A stretch of 64,000 bases of DNA from positions 1-64,000 of the forward strand of contig CAMDGM010000008.1 of the NCBI GenBank assembly GCA_945898015.1. Direction: 5' to 3'. Both the position numbers and the translations under genes were made by a program. The DNA comes from PVC group bacterium. Lineage in GTDB: Bacteria > Verrucomicrobiota > Kiritimatiellia > CAIKKV01. This document shows positions 19,179 to 27,072 of the stretch, piece by piece. Below the pieces are notes generated by a model. That model saw nothing but the letters and a program-made list of their open reading frames with translations. It did no database searches and was not told where the DNA came from. Position 1 is the stretch's first letter; every line of letters starts with the position of its first letter.

Positions 19179-20021
19179 TCACGGCAGGCGCCCCACCCCC
19201 AGCATCCCGCAGGCCGCCAAAACCCCCTGCCCGCGGGACCGGCGCTCGCGGACAAACAGCTTCTCTTCCACGAGCCAGCCGCAGAACCGCCGGACCTGCT
19301 CCGGCGCGGGCGCGGAAAAACCGGACCCGGACGCCCCGTTGAACGCAATCACATTGATGCGCACCGGCAACCCGTCCACATAGCGCGCCAGCTGCAGCGC
19401 CTGCTCGCGGGAATCATTGACGCCCGCCAGCAGGACATACTCGATCAGGATAACACCCCGCTTCCCCTTCGGAAACGCCAGCAGCTCCGCCTTCAAGCGG
19501 GCCAGCGGATACTGCCGGTTGATCGGCATGAGCCGGTCACGAAGCGTATCCTCCGCCGCATTGACCGACACCGCCAGACGGAGATTCGTCAGGTTGAAGG
19601 CGCCCAGCGCCCGGATGCCATCCGCGTGTCCCGCCGTCGAAACCGTGATATACCGGTAAGCGATATCCAAACCGTGCGGATCCGCCATGACCCGGATCGC
19701 CTGAACGACGGAATCGAGATTGTCCAGCGGCTCGCCCATGCCCATGAACACAATGTTGTCCACCCGGCACTCTTGCCGCTCCCGGGCCGCCTGCACCTGC
19801 CAGACAATCTCCTCCGGACTCAGGTTGCGCCCGAACCCCAGCGCGCCGGTGGCGCAAAAGACACAGCCCCGGCCACAGCCCACCTGGGACGACACGCACA
19901 CCGTCGTGCGCCCGCGAATGGGAAGAATCACCGACTCAATCCGGGCGCCATCCGCCAGCCTCGACGCGAACTTGACGACCCCGTCCTCTTCCAGGCACTC
20001 CACTATCTGGCATCCGCTCAT
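19179..20021 (-). CDS. Short RlmN-like radical SAM rRNA methyltransferase
   Basis: 280 residues from the ATG at 20021. The radical SAM motif C-x3-C-x2-C is at residues 49, 53 and 56 (CGRGCVFCATG). NIVFMGMGEPLDNLDSV, RLAVSVNAAEDTLRDRLMPIN, LIEYVLLAGVNDS and the methyl-carrying C-terminal Cys (VLAACGML, C271) are all present, so the enzyme core looks intact. RlmN is usually about 350 residues; this protein lacks the N-terminal accessory domain of about 90 residues. The frame stays open upstream to 20408 but there it runs into the divergent zinc-ribbon gene. A promoter ending 6 nt before 20021 supports the short start. RlmN makes 2-methyladenosine in 23S rRNA and tRNA; the substrate here is unproven. 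Confidence 0.82.
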   Translation of the reverse strand: MSGCQIVECLEEDGVVKFASRLADGARIESVILPIRGRTTVCVSSQVGCGRGCVFCATGALGFGRNLSPEEIVWQVQAARERQECRVDNIVFMGMGEPLDNLDSVVQAIRVMADPHGLDIAYRYITVSTAGHADGIRALGAFNLTNLRLAVSVNAAEDTLRDRLMPINRQYPLARLKAELLAFPKGKRGVILIEYVLLAGVNDSREQALQLARYVDGLPVRINVIAFNGASGSGFSAPAPEQVRRFCGWLVEEKLFVRERRSRGQGVLAACGMLGVGRLP

Positions 20022-20027
20022 GCCGCC

Positions 20028-20056
20028 ACTCTGCCCCTGGCACCACCGCTCGTCAA
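20028..20056 (-). promoter_or_regulatory. Leaderless-type promoter of the RlmN-like gene
   Basis: TTGACG (20056-20051), a 17-nt spacer, then CAGAGT (20033-20028), ending 6 nt before the ATG at 20021. The -35 is good and the -10 weak. No Shine-Dalgarno site is possible in so short a leader. Confidence 0.4.
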
Positions 20057-20084
20057 GGGCCATTTGCGGAGTTCCGGATTCTAC

Positions 20085-20113
20085 GTGGCAGGAAACGCGT
20101 TTAGGTATAGAAT
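20085..20113 (+). promoter_or_regulatory. Leaderless-type promoter of the zinc-ribbon gene
   Basis: GTGGCA (20085-20090), a 17-nt spacer, then TAGAAT (20108-20113), 7 nt before the ATG at 20121. No Shine-Dalgarno site is visible before the start. It lies back to back with the RlmN-like promoter. Confidence 0.45.
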
Positions 20114-20120
20114 ACCGGCC

Positions 20121-20453
20121 ATGAAGAAGTGCCCCTACTGCGCGGAAGAGATCCAGGACACGGCCATTAAATGCAAGCACTGCATGGAGTTCCTCGACGG
20201 ATCGGCCCGCCCCTGCCCGGCCGATGCCAACCCACGCTGGTATTACCGGAAAACCTTCATCGCCATCGCCCTCGGCTGCATCGGCCCCCTGGCGCTGCCC
20301 CTCATCTGGTTCCGCCCCAAAACATCGCTGCTCTGGAAGATCGGGATCACCCTCGTCATCCTGGTGCTGAGCTGGTACTTGTACAAAGTGACCTTGGTTG
20401 CGTTCCAAAGCATCAAGGACTCTTACAAAATGATCGAAGACATGCAGATGTAG
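20121..20453 (+). CDS. Zinc-ribbon small membrane protein
   Basis: 110 residues. The N-terminus MKKCPYCAEEIQDTAIKCKHCMEFLDG is a zinc ribbon with two CxxC pairs. Two hydrophobic segments follow (FIAIALGCIGPLALPLIWF and LLWKIGITLVILVLSWYLYKV), then a short charged tail. Small zinc-ribbon/double-membrane-helix proteins are common and mostly uncharacterised. The longer open frame upstream has no coding character and is not used. Confidence 0.75.
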   Translation: MKKCPYCAEEIQDTAIKCKHCMEFLDGSARPCPADANPRWYYRKTFIAIALGCIGPLALPLIWFRPKTSLLWKIGITLVILVLSWYLYKVTLVAFQSIKDSYKMIEDMQM

Positions 20454-20484
20454 GTAAATGTTTTCCTAGGTAAATGTTTTCCTT
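20453..20484 (+). repeat. Tandem 16-bp repeat
   Basis: The sequence TAGGTAAATGTTTTCC occurs twice head to tail, starting on the stop codon of the zinc-ribbon gene. It is AT-rich in a GC-rich background. Its role is unknown. Confidence 0.6.
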
Positions 20485-20551
20485 GTTCCCCCGAGCCGAA
20501 ATTGGTAACACCCTTCCCTAGTTCCTAACACGCAACACCACGAGCGGAATC

Positions 20552-21637
20552 ATGCGTTTTGTCATCTCCTGCGGCGGCAGCGGCGGCCATGTCTTTCCCG
20601 GCATGGCCACCGGCGAGCTCCTGAAAAAAAGTGGCCACGACGTGGACCTCTGGCTGGCCGGGAAATCCATCGAACAGACCACCCTTAATGGCTGGGCCGG
20701 ATCCGTGGCCACCATCTCGATGGATTGGGGCGGCGCCTCGTCCCCGCTGGCGGTCTTCCGCACGTTTTTCCGCCTGCTTCGAGCCTGGTTCGATTGCCGC
20801 CGCCGCCTGCGCCGCAATCGGCCCCGGGTTCTGCTGGCCATGGGAAGCCGGGCCTCCCTGATTCCCGTCGCCGCGGCCCGCAGCCTGGGCATTCCCGTTG
20901 TCCTGCACGAAGCCAATGTCTTGCCCGGCAAGGCCATCTCCCTGCTCTCCCGCCTGTTTCGCGTCACCGTGGCCCTTGGCTTTTCCGAAACCGCCCAGTA
21001 TCTGCCGGGCCGGCGCACCCTCATGACCGGGTTCCCCTTGCGCGACATGACCCCTCAGGGGCCGCTTCCCGGCCTGCCGCCCGGAACGGCGCCCGCCGTT
21101 CTCGTCATGGGCGGCAGCCAGGCTTCCGCCAAAGTGAATGAACTGGCCTGCGAGGCCCTGATCCGCCTGCACCGGGCCGGAACCCCTCTCCGGGTCATTC
21201 ACCTCGCCGGCGCAAAACAGGAACAGGCCATCCGGAAGGACTACGCCGAGGCGGGCGTTCCGGCGGTGGTATTCGGATTCCTTCGCGACATGGGCGCAGC
21301 CTACGCCAGCGCCGCCGTCGCCCTCTCCCGCGCCGGCGCCGCCAGCTGCGCGGAACTCGCCGCATTCGGCGTGCCCGCTTTCTACATCCCCTACCCCTTT
21401 GCCGGCAACCACCAGCGCCTCAATGCCCTGGCCCTGGACAGAGCCGGCGCCGCCATCACGCGTAATCAGGATTCGCTCACCGTCAACGGACTGGCCGACC
21501 GGCTCGGCGCGCTGCTCGCCAACCCGGCCGAACGGGCCCGCATGAAGGCGGCTGCCCTCAAAGCGGCCATCCCTGACGCCGCAAACCGGCTCGCCGACCT
21601 GCTGGTCCAGACCGCCACGGAACCCCCGCGGCCATGA
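20552..21637 (+). CDS. murG: UDP-GlcNAc--undecaprenyl-PP-MurNAc-pentapeptide GlcNAc transferase
   Basis: 361 residues, the usual MurG size. GGSGGHVFPGMATGELL replaces the common GGTGGH start. GSRASLIPVAAARSLGIPVVLHEANVLPG is the acceptor/membrane region. VLVMGGSQASAKVNE and GAASCAELAAFGVPAFYIPYPFAGNHQRLNA are the GT28 UDP-GlcNAc-binding signatures. The enzyme makes lipid II from lipid I on the inner membrane face. The gene is not in a mur/fts cluster but is followed by tatD with a 4-nt overlap. Assignment rests on these motifs; another GT28 transferase is possible but less likely. Confidence 0.82.
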   Translation: MRFVISCGGSGGHVFPGMATGELLKKSGHDVDLWLAGKSIEQTTLNGWAGSVATISMDWGGASSPLAVFRTFFRLLRAWFDCRRRLRRNRPRVLLAMGSRASLIPVAAARSLGIPVVLHEANVLPGKAISLLSRLFRVTVALGFSETAQYLPGRRTLMTGFPLRDMTPQGPLPGLPPGTAPAVLVMGGSQASAKVNELACEALIRLHRAGTPLRVIHLAGAKQEQAIRKDYAEAGVPAVVFGFLRDMGAAYASAAVALSRAGAASCAELAAFGVPAFYIPYPFAGNHQRLNALALDRAGAAITRNQDSLTVNGLADRLGALLANPAERARMKAAALKAAIPDAANRLADLLVQTATEPPRP

Positions 21638-22425
21638 ACCTGCTGGTGGACACCCATGCGCACGTGGACGGCATCGAGCACGGCGCCGCATCCGCCATCG
21701 CCGCCGCCCTCCGGCGGGCAGAAGAGGCGGGGGTGTCTCGCGTCGTGGCGGTGGGGGGTGACCCCGAAGGGAACCGGATGGCCGTCGAGGCGGCCCAGAT
21801 CTACCCCGCCGTCTGCGCCGCCGCCGGATTCGACCGGCACTGCGCCACGCGAACCGACCTGGATCATGCCGAATTGGAGCAGCTTTTATCCTGTCCCCGC
21901 GTGGCGGCGGTGGGCGAAACCGGACTGGACTATCTTCACGAGCCCCACACCGCACCGGCCCAGGAGGCGCTTTTCCAGCGCATGCTTGACCTGGCCGCCG
22001 CCCGTGTGCTGCCGATCATTGTCCACGTCCGGGAAGCCGAGGCGGCCATGGCCCCGCTGCTTCGGGCGCATGCGGCCCGCTGGCCCGGCGATCCGGACCG
22101 GATCGGCGTGATTCATTGCTTCACCGGCTCGCCGGAGTTCGCCCGCATTGCCCTGGACTGCGGGTTTTTCATCAGCTTCAGCGGCATCCTCACCTTCCCG
22201 AAAGCCGACAATGTCCGGCGGGCGGCGGAATCGGTTCCGGAAACGCGACTGCTCGTGGAAACGGACACGCCCTATCTCGCGCCCGTCCCCCACCGGGGAA
22301 AACCCAATGAGCCCGCCTTCCTGCCCCAGGTCGTGGAAAAACTGGCCGCTCTCAAAGGCGTCACGCTCGATCATATGGCGGCCGTCACCACCGCCAACGC
22401 CCGGCGGTTGTTCAACTTAACCTGA
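21634..22425 (+). CDS. TatD-family metal-dependent hydrolase
   Basis: 263 residues, full length. Metal ligands are visible in LLVDTHAHVDG, AVGETGLDYLHEP, PIIVHVREAE, GVIHCFTGSPEFARIAL and LLVETDTPYLAPVPHRGKPNEPAF. This is the complete TatD pattern (3'-5' DNase/deoxyribonuclease family). The start overlaps the murG stop (ATGA), so they are cotranscribed. The 3' end overlaps the convergent YggU-family gene by 9 nt. Confidence 0.9.
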   Translation: MNLLVDTHAHVDGIEHGAASAIAAALRRAEEAGVSRVVAVGGDPEGNRMAVEAAQIYPAVCAAAGFDRHCATRTDLDHAELEQLLSCPRVAAVGETGLDYLHEPHTAPAQEALFQRMLDLAAARVLPIIVHVREAEAAMAPLLRAHAARWPGDPDRIGVIHCFTGSPEFARIALDCGFFISFSGILTFPKADNVRRAAESVPETRLLVETDTPYLAPVPHRGKPNEPAFLPQVVEKLAALKGVTLDHMAAVTTANARRLFNLT

Positions 22426-22707
22426 CAGGCGCTCTTCCACCCGGGCCGGCGTGACGCCGGCCACCCGGACCCGTTTCAATCGTCCGGTTTCTCCCGAAAG
22501 CAGCGTGACCGCCCGGACCGGGACGCCCAGCGCCTCAGCCAAAAAGGCCAGTAACGCCGCATTCGCCTTGCCATCCACGGGCGGCGCCTGAAGCCGGATC
22601 TTAAGCGCCTCCCCCACGACCTCGCCCACCGCATTTCGCGACGCGCGGGGCACAATCTTCAGCGTCAGCGTCACGCCGCCATCGACAGGTTTAAGCCAGA
22701 CCGGCAT
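22417..22707 (-). CDS. YggU/DUF167 family protein
   Basis: 96 residues. VTLTLKIVPRASRNAVGEVVGEALKIRLQAPPVDGKANAALLAFLAEALGVPVRAVTLLSGETGRLKRVRVAG contains the family signature PPVDGKAN and SGxxxRxK. Function unknown. It lies 21 nt downstream of the MBL-fold gene on the same strand and probably shares its transcript. Confidence 0.88.
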   Translation of the reverse strand: MPVWLKPVDGGVTLTLKIVPRASRNAVGEVVGEALKIRLQAPPVDGKANAALLAFLAEALGVPVRAVTLLSGETGRLKRVRVAGVTPARVEERLSG

Positions 22708-22728
22708 CCGGGTTGCTCCTCACGTTCC

Positions 22729-23499
22729 TCACACCTTCACCCGCAATCCGTCCCAGGCCAGCTCCACGCCCGGCGGCAGCTGTTTCTGCACCGTTTCGTG
22801 ATCGATGTCATGGCACATATGCGTCAGATACGAACGCGTGGCGCCAATTTTCTTCAACATCGCCAGACTGGTCTCCAGATGCGAATGCGAGGCGTGCGGC
22901 TTGTGCCGGAGCGCGTCGAGCACCATCACATCCACGCCCGCAAACGCCGCCACCGCGGCCTGTGTCATGGAGAGGCAATCCGGCACATATCCGAGGGACC
23001 GCCCGCCGCCATCCAGCCGGTACCCGAACATGACCGCGCCGCCGTGATCCACGGACACGGGCGTCACGGTGATCCGGCCCAGCGCAAACGGGGCCGACAC
23101 CGGATGAAGTGTCACCTGCGGCCGGTACAGGCCGGACGGGACCGGCTTGAAGGCATACGCGAAAATGCGGCGCATCTCGTCCAGGGTCGACTCCGACCCG
23201 TAAACCGGAATCGCCTTCCCCTGGAGGGTGTTGAACCGGCGCAGATCGTCAAACCCGAAGACATGATCCGCATGGGCATGGGTGATCAGCAGGGCGTCCA
23301 CCCGGGAAATGCCGTAGTCCAGGACCTGGTCCCGGAAATCGGGAGGCGTGTCGATCTGGACATGCAGTCCCTCCGTTTCCACATGCACGCTGGAGCGGCG
23401 GCGTTTGTTTTTCGGATTAGTCGACCGGCACACCTCGCAATCGCACCCGATGACAGGCACGCCGATCGATGTTCCGGTCCCCATAAATGTCAGTTTCAT
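22729..23499 (-). CDS. MBL-fold metallohydrolase, PhnP-like
   Basis: 256 residues from the ATG at 23499. It starts MKLTFMGTGTSIGVPVIGCDCEVC, as in PhnP-type phosphodiesterases, with the extra Cys pair. The zinc motif ALLITHAHADHVFGFDDLRRFN follows, then YGSESTL, a VSVDHGGAVMFGYRL His region and VMVDALRHKPHASHSHL-like C-terminal His ligands. PhnP hydrolyses phosphoribosyl cyclic phosphate, but no phn genes are nearby. An alternative start at 23529 adds ten residues. A promoter ending 9 nt before 23499 favours the shorter form. Confidence 0.85.
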   Translation of the reverse strand: MKLTFMGTGTSIGVPVIGCDCEVCRSTNPKNKRRRSSVHVETEGLHVQIDTPPDFRDQVLDYGISRVDALLITHAHADHVFGFDDLRRFNTLQGKAIPVYGSESTLDEMRRIFAYAFKPVPSGLYRPQVTLHPVSAPFALGRITVTPVSVDHGGAVMFGYRLDGGGRSLGYVPDCLSMTQAAVAAFAGVDVMVLDALRHKPHASHSHLETSLAMLKKIGATRSYLTHMCHDIDHETVQKQLPPGVELAWDGLRVKV

Positions 23500-23508
23500 G
23501 ATTCTGCC

Positions 23509-23536
23509 ATTATGCGGAAACGGTTGCATCTTTCAA
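23509..23536 (-). promoter_or_regulatory. Leaderless-type promoter of the MBL-fold gene
   Basis: TTGAAA (23536-23531), a 16-nt spacer, then CATAAT (23514-23509), 9 nt before the ATG at 23499. It overlaps the divergent promoter at 23524-23552. Confidence 0.5.
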
Positions 23537-23552
23537 CTCTTTCCTCTACGAT
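23524..23552 (+). promoter_or_regulatory. Near-leaderless promoter of the LolA-like gene
   Basis: TTGCAT (23524-23529), a 17-nt spacer, then TACGAT (23547-23552), 10 nt before the ATG at 23563. No Shine-Dalgarno site. The two divergent start codons are only 63 bp apart, so the promoters physically overlap. Confidence 0.5.
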
Positions 23553-23562
23553 CAGCCCCACG

Positions 23563-24333
23563 ATGTTCCGAAGTCTCACCATCCTCATCCTCACCTTGCT
23601 GACGGCTGCCGGCGCCCGGGCCCTGGACGCCATCCCGGGACCGCCGGCGCCGGAAGTCGCGCCCACCGCCGACGGCATTTTGTCGCAGGTCGTGGCGCGC
23701 CTGCCAGGCGAACCGCTCCAGATTTCCGGCGAACTCCGGGCCGATCCGCGCGACAACAAGCCCGGCCGGCGCTGTCAGGTGCAACTTAGCCTGGCCTACG
23801 GCGACGAGCCCGCCCAGGCCCGCTACACGATCATGGACGCCTTCGGGGAAGACCTCGAACAGCTCACCATCATCCGCCCGGCCACCGGCCCCTGCACCTG
23901 GCATTATGCCAAGGGCTATCCCCTGGCCGTCGCCCCGCTTCCCGACGCCCGACTCCCCGTTCAGGGGACAGACCTGAGCTGGTCCGACATGAGCCTCTCC
24001 TTCCTCTGGTGGCGCGGAGCCCGCATCACCGGCGCGGAAAAGGCGCTCGACCGGGATTGCTTCGTCATCGAAGTGCCCGCCCCGGCCGGAGAGCTGACAC
24101 CCTACGCCTCCGCACGCCTCTGGATCGACCGCCGCTACCTGTTCCTTTTGCGGGCCGAAGGGTGCGACGCCGCCGGCACCCCCGTCCGCCGGGTCGCCGT
24201 GAAGAGCCTGAAGAAAATAAACGACGAGTGGATGGTCAATGACTTGGAGGTCACCAGCCTGCCGTCCAACCTGCGAACCTCCCTGAAAATCAACGTGGTG
24301 GACAAGCCCGGCACGGAGAGCTCCGCCCGTTGA
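23563..24333 (+). CDS. Exported LolA-like outer-membrane lipoprotein-sorting family protein
   Basis: 256 residues. The signal peptide is MFRSLTILILTLLTAAGARA. The mature region has the LolA/LppX-like pattern: EPLQISGELRADP, CQVQLSLAYGDEPAQARYTIMDAFGEDLEQLTI, ARLPVQGTDLSWSDMSLSFLWW, CFVIEVPAPAGELTPYASARLWIDRRYLFLLRAEGCDA, and KSLKKINDEWMVNDLEVTS. This resembles the DUF4292/TP0789-type sorting proteins that handle lipids in the periplasm. The far longer upstream open frame overlaps the divergent MBL gene and is not coding. Confidence 0.75.
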   Translation: MFRSLTILILTLLTAAGARALDAIPGPPAPEVAPTADGILSQVVARLPGEPLQISGELRADPRDNKPGRRCQVQLSLAYGDEPAQARYTIMDAFGEDLEQLTIIRPATGPCTWHYAKGYPLAVAPLPDARLPVQGTDLSWSDMSLSFLWWRGARITGAEKALDRDCFVIEVPAPAGELTPYASARLWIDRRYLFLLRAEGCDAAGTPVRRVAVKSLKKINDEWMVNDLEVTSLPSNLRTSLKINVVDKPGTESSAR

Positions 24334-24367
24334 TAAGCGCCCCCCGGCGCATCAAGGGCACCCCCTT

Positions 24368-25591
24368 ATGCTGATCACCGCCATCTTAGTCCTGATCCTT
24401 CTGGGTCTGTTCGTGGAGTCGGCCCTCTTTTCCGGGGCCGAAACCGCTCTGTTTTCGCTGAACCCCATCCTGATCCACCGGATTGCGCAACGCAACCCCC
24501 GGGCCGCCCGTGAAATCGAAGCCCTCCTCTCCCGCCCCACCCGCCCCCTGTCCACGCTCCTGATCGGCAACACGCTCGTCAACATCGCCGCCGCGGATAT
24601 CGGATTCGTCCTGGCCAACCGCCTGGCCCCGGGCCACGGCGCCGCGATCTCCATTCCCGTCATGACCTTCCTCATCATCATTTTCGGCGAACTGGTCCCC
24701 AAGCGACTCGCCATCCGCCATGCGGAATCGCTTTCCATCCGCCTGCTCCCCTTTATCCGCATCCACATGGTCCTGACCACCCCCTTCCGCTGGCTGCTGG
24801 ACCGCGTGACCCGCTCCTTTTCCAAGCACTTCGAACGGCGCCACACCCCGATTTCCAACAAGGATCTCCGCACGCTCGTGGACGTCGGCGAGCAGGAAGG
24901 CGTGCTGAACACCGAAGAAAGCGCCATGATCAACGGCATCATCCGCCTGGAGAAGATCGAGGTGCGCGACGTCATGACCCCGCGGGTGGACATCCCCGGG
25001 CTCGACCTGGAAGACGATTCCGCCACCTGGACCGCCACCGTGCGAAAAGCCCCCGGCCGCTTCCTCCCCGCCTATCACGGATCGCTCGACCATATCGACG
25101 GATTCCTCGACGTCCCCGGTTTCCTGCTGGCCGAAAAGCCGGACGTGAAAGCCTCGCTGATTCCCCATTTTTTCGTGCCGGACACCATGCCGCTCGACAA
25201 CCTGCTGACCCTCTTCCAGCATGAACATATCCAGATCGCCGTGGTGATCGACGAATATGGCGGCACCGCCGGCCTCATCACCCGTGAAAACATCCTCGAG
25301 GAAATCCTGCCCGACATGGGCGCCGACCCCAAAAACAACAGTGGCATCAAGCCGCTCGGTTCATCCCGCTGGCTGGTGGATGGCACCACCAGCCTGGAAG
25401 ACATCAACGACGAACTCGACCTCGCCCTCTCGTCCGACGGCGCCGACCGCATCGCGGGATGGGTGACAGAAAAGGCCGAGCGCCTGCCGCGGAGCGGGGA
25501 AGTCATCATTGCCCAGGGCTGCAAAGCCACCGTGGGCGACGTGAAACGGCATCGCGTCCGGACCGTGATTCTCGAAAAGGCGGAGGACTAG
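24368..25591 (+). CDS. CNNM/CorC-HlyC family transporter-like protein, full domain set
   Basis: 407 residues. An N-terminal CNNM (DUF21) membrane domain begins FSGAETALFSLNPILIHRIAQRN and contains TRPLSTLLIGNTLVNIAAADIGF and LIIIFGELVPKRLAIRHAE. A CBS pair follows (IRLEKIEVRDVMTPRVDIPGLD... FQHEHIQIAVVIDEYGGTAGLITRENILEEILPDMG). The C-terminus is a CorC/HlyC domain (SSRWLVDGTTSLEDINDELDLALS). Family members are linked to magnesium or cobalt homeostasis. It is followed 4 nt later by a second CNNM gene. Confidence 0.88.
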   Translation: MLITAILVLILLGLFVESALFSGAETALFSLNPILIHRIAQRNPRAAREIEALLSRPTRPLSTLLIGNTLVNIAAADIGFVLANRLAPGHGAAISIPVMTFLIIIFGELVPKRLAIRHAESLSIRLLPFIRIHMVLTTPFRWLLDRVTRSFSKHFERRHTPISNKDLRTLVDVGEQEGVLNTEESAMINGIIRLEKIEVRDVMTPRVDIPGLDLEDDSATWTATVRKAPGRFLPAYHGSLDHIDGFLDVPGFLLAEKPDVKASLIPHFFVPDTMPLDNLLTLFQHEHIQIAVVIDEYGGTAGLITRENILEEILPDMGADPKNNSGIKPLGSSRWLVDGTTSLEDINDELDLALSSDGADRIAGWVTEKAERLPRSGEVIIAQGCKATVGDVKRHRVRTVILEKAED

Positions 25592-25595
25592 CGCC

Positions 25596-26564
25596 ATGAT
25601 CACGCTCGAGCTCTACCTGATTCTCTTCTGCCTGATCGGCAACGCCTTTTTCTCCGGCATTGAAACGGGCTTGATCTCCATCAACCGGCTCAAGCTCCGC
25701 CCCCATGTGGAAGCGGGCAAATCCTGGGCCGTTCTGATCCAGGCCTTTCTCGACAACCCGGGCCGGCTGCTCGGAACCACCCTGCTGGGCACCAACATCA
25801 GCATGATCATGGGCTCCATCCTGGCGGCCAGCGTCGGAGCCAGCCTTCTCCCCCACGGCGGGGAATTCGCGGCCGGCCTCCTGATGACCCTCGTCGTTTT
25901 GGTGGCCTGCGAATACATGCCCAAAGCCTGGTTCCGCGCGCACCCCATAGCCCGGTCCCGCCACTTCGCCGTCGCGCTTCAGGCATCCTCCAAAGCGCTC
26001 GCGCCGCTCGTCCGACTGGTCACCGTCATGACCGACTGGATCATTCGCGACCCCGAAGGCCAGGTCGCCCGGTCCCCCGTCATGACCCGCGAAGACCTCG
26101 TCGTGCTGACCCAGGAAAGCATGGACAACGGCCTGCTGACTCCCAAGCAGCGGATCATGATCCTCCGGGTGGCGGATTTATCCGAAACCACCCCGGCCTC
26201 CTGCATGATTCCGCTGGCCCGGATGGCCGTCGTGACCGCCAACGCCACCGTTTCCGAATTCTATCGCAAGGCCCGCGAATCGGGGTATTCCAACATTCCC
26301 GTCTATTCCGCCGAACGCAAGGAGTTCGTGGGGTTGGCTAACCTCTATGACATCCTGCCGGTCGAACCGCCGGACAGCGCCGCGCCCCTCGCCCGCTACA
26401 TGAAGCCCGTCCTGTTCGTGAAACACAACGCGCCCCTCACGGAACTCTTTCCGCTAATGCGACGCGCCCGGCAATCACTCTGCCTGGTCACCGGCGCCCA
26501 GGGCAACGTGGTCGGCCTGCTCACCTCGGAGGATGTCCTCCGGCTTATCGTGGGGAGCCTCTAG
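25596..26564 (+). CDS. CNNM-domain protein with CBS pair, no CorC/HlyC domain
   Basis: 322 residues. CNNM features (FSGIETGLISINRLKLRPHVEAG, NNPGRLLGTTLLGTNISMI-like segment) precede a CBS pair (EFYRKARESGYSNIPVYSAERKEFVGLANLYDIL, LCLVTGAQGNVVGLLTSEDVLRLIVG). It ends there, about 80 residues shorter than the preceding paralog, so the C-terminal CorC/HlyC domain is absent. The two adjacent genes may make a heteromer. Confidence 0.85.
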   Translation: MITLELYLILFCLIGNAFFSGIETGLISINRLKLRPHVEAGKSWAVLIQAFLDNPGRLLGTTLLGTNISMIMGSILAASVGASLLPHGGEFAAGLLMTLVVLVACEYMPKAWFRAHPIARSRHFAVALQASSKALAPLVRLVTVMTDWIIRDPEGQVARSPVMTREDLVVLTQESMDNGLLTPKQRIMILRVADLSETTPASCMIPLARMAVVTANATVSEFYRKARESGYSNIPVYSAERKEFVGLANLYDILPVEPPDSAAPLARYMKPVLFVKHNAPLTELFPLMRRARQSLCLVTGAQGNVVGLLTSEDVLRLIVGSL

Positions 26565-26565
26565 C

Positions 26566-27072
26566 ATGCCGAGCCGTCCGGGGTATTGTCCATCCTGCGA
26601 ACGCTTCATCGGCCCCCTCGACGTCTGCCCCTACTGCGACTGCGCCTCCGAACGCCAGGCCGGCCTGCGGCTGTTGCGGATTCTGGCCGTGGCCCTCTCC
26701 CTGGGCGGACTCGCCCTGCTGGCGGCCTCGGTTCGCCACCGTGAAACCCCGCGCCTCGCGGGCGCGGCCATCCAGCCCTCGATGAATTTCGCCCGGGTCC
26801 GGTTCCAGGGTAAAATTGCTTCCACTCCCCGTTCAGGCCAAACTCGCAGTGGAGAAGCCTGGTACGGGTTCACCCTTCAGGACGGCACCAACCGCCTCCG
26901 CATCTCAGCCTACGGCGAAACCGCGACCGCCCTGATCGCCCGGCCCGCGTCCGCCGGATGGGCCACCGGCGTCTCCGTGCGGGCCGAAGGCTGGCTCTCG
27001 GTCCGGGCCGGCCAGATGCCGTCGCTCCAAATCCGTAATCCCGGCGACCTGACGGAGGAGGAGGCGCCTTGA
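26566..27072 (+). CDS. Zinc-ribbon, one-membrane-helix protein with OB-fold-like domain
   Basis: 168 residues from the ATG at 26566, just after the upstream stop, with GGGGAG as Shine-Dalgarno. Residues about 1-28 are a zinc ribbon (YCPSCERFIGPLDVCPYCDC). A membrane helix (LRILAVALSLGGLALLAASV) follows. The rest (ARVRFQGKIASTPR, YGFTLQDGTNRLRISAYGETATALI, VSVRAEGWLSVRAGQMPSLQIRNPGDL) is a five-stranded OB-like fold. It overlaps the TctA-like gene by 4 nt. OB-fold proteins accompany TctA-like permeases in some archaea; the meaning is unknown. Confidence 0.7.
   Translation: MPSRPGYCPSCERFIGPLDVCPYCDCASERQAGLRLLRILAVALSLGGLALLAASVRHRETPRLAGAAIQPSMNFARVRFQGKIASTPRSGQTRSGEAWYGFTLQDGTNRLRISAYGETATALIARPASAGWATGVSVRAEGWLSVRAGQMPSLQIRNPGDLTEEEAP

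Noticed and set aside
22798..23562. Upstream extension of the LolA-like frame overlapping the MBL-fold gene
   Set aside because: The signal peptide starts at 23563, and the upstream part is antisense to a well-supported gene with no domain similarity.
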